Shown: in pieces, positions 1 through 4,461 of the stretch
Position numbering within the stretch: position 1 is the first letter of the stretch
How the letters are laid out: every line of letters starts with the position of its first letter
Assembly: GCA_004297665.1 (NCBI GenBank)
Contig: SCUP01000157.1
Coordinates: 1 to 7,394 of the forward strand
Source of the DNA: Nitrosarchaeum sp.
GTDB lineage: Archaea > Thermoproteota > Nitrososphaeria > Nitrososphaerales > Nitrosopumilaceae
DNA length: 7,394 nt
Direction of reading: 5' to 3'
Made by a program: the position numbers and the translations under genes
The notes under the pieces: model-generated
Seen by the model: the letters and a program-made list of their open reading frames with translations, nothing else
Database searches by the model: none
What the model was told of the DNA's origin: nothing

Positions 1-70
1 TGTCCTATGGTGTAATTAATTTTTGGGGGTAATATTCTCGGGCACTAGCAATATTGGTCTAGATTTGCTC

Positions 71-78
71 ATAATTAA
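71..78 (+). promoter_or_regulatory. Candidate TATA box (box A) for the small zinc-protein gene
   Basis: An AT-rich octamer (ATAATTAA) lies about 60 nt before the ATG at 135. With normal archaeal spacing of roughly 25 nt, transcription would begin near 98-103. That gives a leader of about 33 nt containing the AGGAG at 120-124. Such a start point would exclude the in-frame ATG at 96. The region is AT-rich overall, so the match is weak on its own. Confidence 0.3.
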
Positions 79-119
79 TCAAGAATCAAATTTGAATGAA
101 CACTTCCGTAAATACTAGT

Positions 120-124
120 AGGAG
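120..124 (+). promoter_or_regulatory. Shine-Dalgarno-like AGGAG that favours the start at 135
   Basis: AGGAG stands 10 nt before the ATG at 135 and is complementary to the archaeal 16S rRNA 3' end. It supports this ATG over the in-frame ATG at 96, which has no such site. The spacing is slightly long. Confidence 0.4.
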
Positions 125-134
125 AATAAAGAGT

Positions 135-275
135 ATGAACTGTCATGGAAAAAGTGAACCTCATATTTGGAGATTTTCAAAGCACACTAAAATGCGTAGA
201 TGTGTAAAATGTAAATCAAAAATTCCAATCACCAAAGAAGAATTTGCTCTTAAATGGGGTTTGAAAAAAACTTAG
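135..275 (+). CDS. Small putative zinc-binding protein (46 aa)
   Basis: An open frame of 46 codons encodes a basic miniprotein with potential metal ligands C3, H10 (H4 is also available), C23 and C26. The layout is Cys-x6-His-x12-Cys-x2-Cys, which resembles a tiny treble-clef or zinc-ribbon fold; no catalytic residues are apparent. The start at 135 is chosen because AGGAG lies 10 nt before it. An in-frame ATG at 96 would add 13 residues (beginning MNTSVNTS), and a stop at 93-95 closes the frame upstream. A T-tract follows the stop codon by 13 nt. A second miniprotein at 2133-2234 has nearly the same ligand spacing, which strengthens the view that both are real genes. The function is unknown. 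Nucleic-acid binding or protein-protein contact would be usual for such proteins, but that is inference. Confidence 0.6.
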   Translation: MNCHGKSEPHIWRFSKHTKMRRCVKCKSKIPITKEEFALKWGLKKT

Positions 276-283
276 TCATATTT

Positions 284-297
284 TATTCTTTTTTTCT
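284..297 (+). terminator. T-rich intrinsic terminator after the small zinc-protein gene
   Basis: A run of seven T (289-295) inside a T-rich stretch starts shortly after the stop at 273-275. Archaeal RNA polymerase terminates at oligo-T on the non-template strand without needing a hairpin, and none is evident here. Confidence 0.45.
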
Positions 298-342
298 AAA
301 TATGATATTCTGTATAATTTCTAACAATATTTTTAGATTTAC

Positions 343-350
343 ATTAAATT
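343..350 (+). promoter_or_regulatory. Candidate TATA box for the 373-582 gene
   Basis: ATTAAATT is centred about 26 nt before the ATG at 373. This is the position expected if the transcript starts at or next to the start codon (leaderless). No Shine-Dalgarno sequence precedes the ATG, which fits. The AT-rich background limits certainty. Confidence 0.4.
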
Positions 351-372
351 AGTACAAGTTATTTAGAAAAAC

Positions 373-582
373 ATGCCACTAACAAACAAAGAAAAGATTA
401 TTGCATTAATATCAAATGGGATTGCAATATATTCATTATATCAAGAAAGAGGTAGCCTTCCAAAAAATACAAACCTGTATGATTTTGTATTAAAGGTAAT
501 TCCAGAAGATATCAAATCAGAATTAAGTGCGGAATTAATTGATGAGGTATTTCAATACGTGTCATCCACACATAGTTCATAA
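373..582 (+). CDS. Conserved-looking hypothetical protein (69 aa)
   Basis: I do not recognise this protein. The 69 residues look mostly helical: an N-terminal amphipathic stretch (about 5-25, rich in Ile, Ala and Tyr), a short Pro/Asn-containing turn (about 28-33), then a charged helical half with several Glu and Asp (about 43-63). There is no signal peptide, convincing membrane helix, metal-binding cluster or nucleotide-binding motif. The start is supported by a TATA-like box about 26 nt upstream, suggesting a leaderless message. It lies 28 nt before purP in the same orientation, so the two may be co-transcribed. A link to purine synthesis would be guilt by association only. Confidence 0.65.
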   Translation: MPLTNKEKIIALISNGIAIYSLYQERGSLPKNTNLYDFVLKVIPEDIKSELSAELIDEVFQYVSSTHSS

Positions 583-599
583 AGTACGATAAAGTAGTA
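580..599 (+). repeat. Tandem 10-bp direct repeat (TAAAGTA) just upstream of purP
   Basis: TAAAGTA occurs at 580-586 and again at 590-596, one helical turn apart. It spans the end of the 69-residue gene and the short gap before purP. It lies about 15-30 nt before the TTG start, where a box A for a leaderless purP transcript would be. It could be a binding site or a chance repeat. Confidence 0.3.
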
Positions 600-610
600 C
601 ATACATCACA

Positions 611-1636
611 TTGACGGCAATAGCAACCTTAGGATCTCATTGTGCCCTACAAGTTCTCAAAGGTGCCAAAGATGAAGGCCTCAAAACAATCCTAGTTTGT
701 GAGAGAAAAAGAGAGAAGTTGTATCGCAGATTTTCATTTATTGATGAATTAATCTTGGTGGATTCATTTGTAGAAATATTAGAACAAAAAAATCAATCCA
801 TTTTAGAGAAAAATGATACAGTGTTAATCCCTCATGGAACTTTAATTGCACAAATGAGTTCTGAGCAGATTGAATCAATCAAGACTCCAATTTTTGGAAA
901 CAAGTGGATTCTAAGATGGGAATCAGATAGAATCATGAAAGAAAAACTTATGCGGGAAGCAAAACTTCCAGTTCCAAAACCAGTATTAGATCCAAAAAAT
1001 ATTGATAAAATGGTAATTGTAAAAAGACAAGGAGCCGCAGGAGGCAAAGGATATTTCTTGGCAGCTAATCATGAAGAATATAATAAAAAAAGAAATCAAT
1101 TAATTTCACAAGGAGTGATCTCCAAAGAGGAGCCACTTTACATTCAAGAATATGCTACAGGTGTTTTGGCATATTTACAATTCTTTTATTCTCCTCTAAA
1201 AGAAGAGCTGGAATTTTTTGGCGCTGATCAAAGACATGAATCAGATATCGAAGGGATTGCCAGAATTCCATCAGAGCAACAGCTCAAAAGCAACAAGATT
1301 CCATCATTTAATGTGATTGGAAATAGTCCAATAATACTAAGAGAATCATTATTAGATGAGGTGTATGCAATGGGGGATAATTTCGTAGAGGCATCAAAAA
1401 GGATGGTTGCACCTGGAATGAATGGACCGTTTTGTATTGAAGGAGTTTATGATGAGAATGCAAACTTTACATCATTTGAATTTTCAGCTAGAATTGTAGC
1501 AGGGACAAATATCTACATGGATGGATCACCATACTATTCGTTGCTTTTTAATGAGCCTATGAGTATGGGTAAAAGAATAGCACGGGAGGTAAAAAATGCA
1601 AAAGAAACAAAACAACTAGATAAAATTACAACTTAA
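611..1636 (+). CDS. purP: PurP: formate-dependent AICAR formyltransferase/ligase (FAICAR synthetase)
   Basis: PurP uses ATP and formate to convert AICAR to FAICAR, the penultimate step of de novo IMP synthesis. It acts in the cytoplasm in archaea that lack folate-dependent PurH. The 341 residues match PurP along their length as I know the family. They include the N-terminal TLGSH (6-10), PHG (74-76), RWESDR (102-107), an ATP-grasp lysine and Gly-rich loop (K138, then 141-147), GPF (272-274), FEFSAR (289-294) with the acidic metal-binding residue, GTN (298-300) and a C-terminal MGKRIARE segment. The start is TTG at 611. The frame opens at 593 after a stop and contains no ATG before the TLGSH block, so the N-terminus is shorter than in euryarchaeal PurP. 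The last 11 bases overlap the convergent gene at 1626-2114. Confidence 0.93.
   Translation: MTAIATLGSHCALQVLKGAKDEGLKTILVCERKREKLYRRFSFIDELILVDSFVEILEQKNQSILEKNDTVLIPHGTLIAQMSSEQIESIKTPIFGNKWILRWESDRIMKEKLMREAKLPVPKPVLDPKNIDKMVIVKRQGAAGGKGYFLAANHEEYNKKRNQLISQGVISKEEPLYIQEYATGVLAYLQFFYSPLKEELEFFGADQRHESDIEGIARIPSEQQLKSNKIPSFNVIGNSPIILRESLLDEVYAMGDNFVEASKRMVAPGMNGPFCIEGVYDENANFTSFEFSARIVAGTNIYMDGSPYYSLLFNEPMSMGKRIAREVKNAKETKQLDKITT
1588..1620 (-). terminator. T-rich termination region for the 1626-2114 gene, inside the purP 3' end
   Basis: Read on the minus strand, the bases just past the stop at 1626 hold several T runs, including one of six T near 1591-1596. They would act as archaeal oligo-T termination signals. 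These are the last codons of purP on the other strand, so the two convergent transcripts must overlap. Confidence 0.35.
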
Positions 1637-2114
1637 AAAAAGGTGCTTTTGCCTTTGCAAAAATCATAATAAATGAAATCATCACTACAAATCCGAAAAT
1701 AGCACCAACCGGGAATTCTGGAATTACATTAGTTCCAATAATTTCAACTTCCTCAGAACCAATAGGTACAAAGAACTCAAATGTAGAACTATCAGAATCA
1801 GATGTCATTTTATAATCTACTTCTTCTCCATCAACTAAAATTACAAATTCATTATTTTGCGCATTGATCAATTCATGTTCCAAGTCAATAAAAAATTGAG
1901 AGTCATATGTTTTGTCCAAACCAACAAGCAATGATCTTGATTCAGGATCAATTTCCATTGCAATAATATCGGCATTTACAACATAAGAAATAGAATATGT
2001 ATGCTCATCAATTTCTAAAACATATTCTAAAGTAGATTCATCAGATGGAGTTTGTGCAAGAATTGGAGTGGTAAAAATCAACAAAGGCAAAATAAGAAAA
2101 GCCCAATAACTCAT
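1626..2114 (-). CDS. Exported protein with PEFG-CTERM-type surface anchor (162 aa)
   Basis: The protein begins with a signal peptide (about 1-20, hydrophobic, ending PILA before QT). The mature part (about 21-130) is acidic and looks beta-rich. It contains a VLVDGEE-like segment (92-98) and ends in an IIGTNVIPEFPVG stretch. The C-terminus has the tripartite PEF-type sorting signal: IPEFPVG (131-137), a membrane helix (about 136-153) and a short basic tail (KAKAPFFKL). Thaumarchaeal proteins of this architecture are thought to be processed by an archaeosortase and displayed on the cell surface. The beta-rich domain resembles a small domain that recurs in front of PEFG motifs in these organisms; this is from memory. 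Its ligand is unknown. It starts 18 nt after the miniprotein gene at 2133-2234 and has its own AT-rich putative promoter. Confidence 0.8.
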   Translation of the reverse strand: MSYWAFLILPLLIFTTPILAQTPSDESTLEYVLEIDEHTYSISYVVNADIIAMEIDPESRSLLVGLDKTYDSQFFIDLEHELINAQNNEFVILVDGEEVDYKMTSDSDSSTFEFFVPIGSEEVEIIGTNVIPEFPVGAIFGFVVMISFIMIFAKAKAPFFKL

Positions 2115-2130
2115 GAATTTAGAATTAAAT

Positions 2131-2143
2131 TATTAATTATTAT
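2131..2143 (-). promoter_or_regulatory. Candidate TATA box for the PEFG-type protein at 1626-2114
   Basis: A pure A/T stretch (minus strand AATAATTAATA) is centred about 23 nt upstream of the ATG at 2114. This fits a leaderless or nearly leaderless transcript. It overlaps the last codons of the miniprotein gene at 2133-2234. No Shine-Dalgarno sequence precedes the ATG. Confidence 0.4.
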
Positions 2144-2234
2144 TGCTTTCTTCTATTCCACAATTAATACACATCTTCTTGTCTTGAATTGCAAAATATG
2201 AAAAACTGTGAATAAACCCAATCTTACAACTCAT
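2133..2234 (-). CDS. Tiny putative zinc-ribbon protein (33 aa)
   Basis: Thirty-three codons run from an ATG at 2234 to TAA at 2133-2135. The start is tightly bounded because an in-frame stop lies only nine bases upstream of the ATG. The sequence has C3, H9, C22 and C25 in the layout Cys-x5-His-x12-Cys-x2-Cys-Gly. The opening MSCKIGFIH and the later MCINCG look like a single zinc site in a ribbon-type fold, with aromatic residues between (F7, F11, Y13, F14). Histidine-to-cysteine spacing is identical to the miniprotein at 135-275. It sits 18 nt before the PEFG-type gene in the same orientation. I see no clear box A or ribosome binding site. A real gene is supported by the motif, but the length leaves room for doubt. 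Confidence 0.5.
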   Translation of the reverse strand: MSCKIGFIHSFSYFAIQDKKMCINCGIEESNNN

Positions 2235-2317
2235 ATAACATCGTCAAGAATGAAGTGTGATTAGTAGTACCAGAGTCAAAAAATGTATCGATCAAAGGCC
2301 ATTTGTTTCAAAATTGA

Positions 2318-2338
2318 GATTTTTAAAATAAAACAGTC
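2318..2338 (-). terminator. T-rich terminator after the hydantoinase-like gene
   Basis: On the minus strand the bases 5-20 nt past the stop at 2344 read TGTTTTATTTTAAAAATC, with two T4 runs (2325-2333). This is a plausible archaeal oligo-T termination point for the FTR1-hyuA operon. Confidence 0.35.
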
Positions 2339-2343
2339 ATAAT

Positions 2344-4461
2344 CTAGAGTTCTATTAACACTGCTGCTTTTTCAGACCCAACAAGTTCTCCTCTAACAGC
2401 ATCTACAATATCAGATGGAGTAATAAGGCTAGAATAATCTATTAGTTTTAGATCATTTAGGAGATATACTTTAGGAGCAATTTCAGAATGCCTTGATTCC
2501 AAATACTCATCTAGTTCTTCCAATATTGTGATTTTACCACCTTGAAAGATCTTGCCATTTTTTATTGAAAGTTTTGGTTTTCCATATCTGTCTAAAATTA
2601 AAATATAATGTTGGTTCTTTTTGCTAAATAATTTTTTTACTTCAATGTGTCCAGTAAATACAAAATAATGATCAGTTTCATAACTCAGATCAATTAAATC
2701 TTCAGAGATTTCAATAATCTCACTTGCTCGTTTTCTAGCATCATCTAATGTGAAGATATTTTTTGAAGTTTCTGCACTATCTAACTCCACATTACCTACA
2801 GCAGTTACACGAAGAAGAGATTTATCAGAAACATATTCACTGTTTATCACAATAGATTCTGGAATTGCACCTTTGTTAACTAACATTGCATGAATTTTTT
2901 TATGAGCTTGATTGATTTTTTCAGGAGTTGGTTCTACCATTGTTTGCTCCATTTCTTCTTGAAGCATTGATGATGCCACACCAATTGATGATATTACTTC
3001 AGCATGTTCTGCTTTTTCATATTTAATTCCTAATTGTTTTGCAACAAATGGAACAAGAACAGAAGCACCGCCACCACCACCAATTAATGTTGTATGTAAT
3101 GTATTCATTTTGAATTCTTTTAAGATTTTACTGATAGTTTTTGTTATTTCAAATGAGGCAGTTTGAATAATAGACATGGCAATTTCATGATATGAAACTC
3201 CTACAAATTCGGCAAGAGTTTTAAGAGCAATTTTTGCGGACTCTTGATTTGCAAAAGCATAATCATCTTTTTCTATCATACCTAGTGCATTTGCTGCACA
3301 TGTGTTGGTGATAGCATATGTTTCCTTATCACATTTTATTGCAACATATTCGGATTTGTCATTTGGCATTGGTTTAATCAAGACTATTTTTCCAGTTTTA
3401 AGATCCTCAGGATCTGCAAAGCAAGAATATTTGAGGCCAGCAATGTGAGCACTACGTGGACCTACATGAGATACTCTATTTTGATCTAATCCCACCATGC
3501 TTCCACCTGCTACTCCTAAAATTCTAACATCCATTGAACGAATACATGTAGGATGATCCTTTACCGTTACATATCGAATTTCTGGTTTACCATTTTTTAT
3601 TATGCAAATATTGGTACTAGTACCACCTACTTCAACAAATATGCCATTAGTTACTTTGAGATGCAACAATGCCCCTGCCACACTTGCTGCAGGTCCTGAA
3701 AGAATCGTAAGGATTGGCTTTGTCCTAAAAGTATCCATGCTAGTAACACCGCCATCACCTTTCATTATCATTAACGGTGCAGTAATTCCTGTTTTACGAA
3801 TTGCATCCTCTACGTAATTTGCAACTTGAAATGTTTTTGGCAAAACACTAGCATTCACAGATGCTGTCAGTGTTCGTATTTCCAATCCATAAATTCCAGA
3901 AATCTCATGTGATGAAGTAGAAGGAATGTTTTGCTTAGATGCAGCATTCATGACAAACAATTCATTGGATGGATCATCAACCCCAAAGGCCTCTGTTGCA
4001 ACAATTACTTCAGCACCTTTTTCTTTTAATTGCTGTATTATAGTAGAAACTTCATTTTCCGTAATTAAATGAGATGTGTCTAAAAATTCATGAACTGTTT
4101 TGATATCGTGATTAGTATTAATTGAAGCATCTTGCAGATTTGTTCTTTTAATGATCTCTTTTTTTGTAGGTCCCACACCCATTGCAATTATTCCAACCTT
4201 AGAGGTATCAGATTCCAATAATGCATTAATTGCTTGAGTAGTACTATGAGAGATTAATTCGATCTCATTAATTCCAATACCTGTTTCAACAATAATTTTT
4301 GTTAATGCAGTTACAATACCTTCAGAAACTCCTTTTTCAGCATTGTGAGTTGTAGGGACTGTAGATTTTGCTAAAAGTGAGCCTGTTTTTACATCTATGG
4401 CAACAGCTTTTGTAAAAGTGCCACCAACATCAATTCCAACTCTAATACGTCTTTTATTCAT
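2344..4461 (-). CDS. Hydantoinase/oxoprolinase subunit A-like protein (HyuA family)
   Basis: This family, in the actin/Hsp70 sugar-kinase fold, uses ATP to open cyclic amides such as hydantoins or 5-oxoproline; related subunits serve acetone carboxylases. The 705 residues fit HyuA length. Visible blocks are the N-terminal phosphate loop DVGGTFTKAV (11-20), SHSTTQAINA (71-80), KGDGG (234-238), LSGPAASVAGA (254-264), a second phosphate motif EVGGTSTN (277-284), GVAGGSMVG (316-324) and GGGGG (461-465). In the second phosphate motif the family's usual DxGGTSTD is altered to E277 and N284. I take the second Met (4461) as start because AAGGA lies 9 nt before it; the ATG at 4470 would add three residues. 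The gene overlaps the FTR1 stop by 8 bases. No HyuB subunit is present in the window and the substrate is unknown. Confidence 0.85.
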   Translation of the reverse strand: MNKRRIRVGIDVGGTFTKAVAIDVKTGSLLAKSTVPTTHNAEKGVSEGIVTALTKIIVETGIGINEIELISHSTTQAINALLESDTSKVGIIAMGVGPTKKEIIKRTNLQDASINTNHDIKTVHEFLDTSHLITENEVSTIIQQLKEKGAEVIVATEAFGVDDPSNELFVMNAASKQNIPSTSSHEISGIYGLEIRTLTASVNASVLPKTFQVANYVEDAIRKTGITAPLMIMKGDGGVTSMDTFRTKPILTILSGPAASVAGALLHLKVTNGIFVEVGGTSTNICIIKNGKPEIRYVTVKDHPTCIRSMDVRILGVAGGSMVGLDQNRVSHVGPRSAHIAGLKYSCFADPEDLKTGKIVLIKPMPNDKSEYVAIKCDKETYAITNTCAANALGMIEKDDYAFANQESAKIALKTLAEFVGVSYHEIAMSIIQTASFEITKTISKILKEFKMNTLHTTLIGGGGGASVLVPFVAKQLGIKYEKAEHAEVISSIGVASSMLQEEMEQTMVEPTPEKINQAHKKIHAMLVNKGAIPESIVINSEYVSDKSLLRVTAVGNVELDSAETSKNIFTLDDARKRASEIIEISEDLIDLSYETDHYFVFTGHIEVKKLFSKKNQHYILILDRYGKPKLSIKNGKIFQGGKITILEELDEYLESRHSEIAPKVYLLNDLKLIDYSSLITPSDIVDAVRGELVGSEKAAVLIEL

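Noticed and set aside
45..62. Imperfect palindrome CTAG-CAATATTG-GT-CTAG
   Set aside because: Short self-complementary words in AT-rich DNA; the arms are out of register by a bulge and no promoter or gene start sits next to it.
96..98. ATG at 96 as the start of the small zinc-protein gene
   Set aside because: It has no ribosome binding site and sits at or before the transcription start predicted from the TATA-like box. It remains possible and is noted in the gene entry.
832..1047. Open frame on the minus strand inside purP
   Set aside because: It is antisense to the conserved ATP-grasp region of purP and has no recognisable features or start signal.
2282..2341. 19-codon plus-strand frame (MYRSKAICFK...) in the gap before 2344
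   Set aside because: Too short, no motif, no ribosome binding site.
3602..3817. Open frame on the plus strand inside the HyuA-like gene
   Set aside because: Mirror of conserved glycine-rich HyuA motifs; no independent support.
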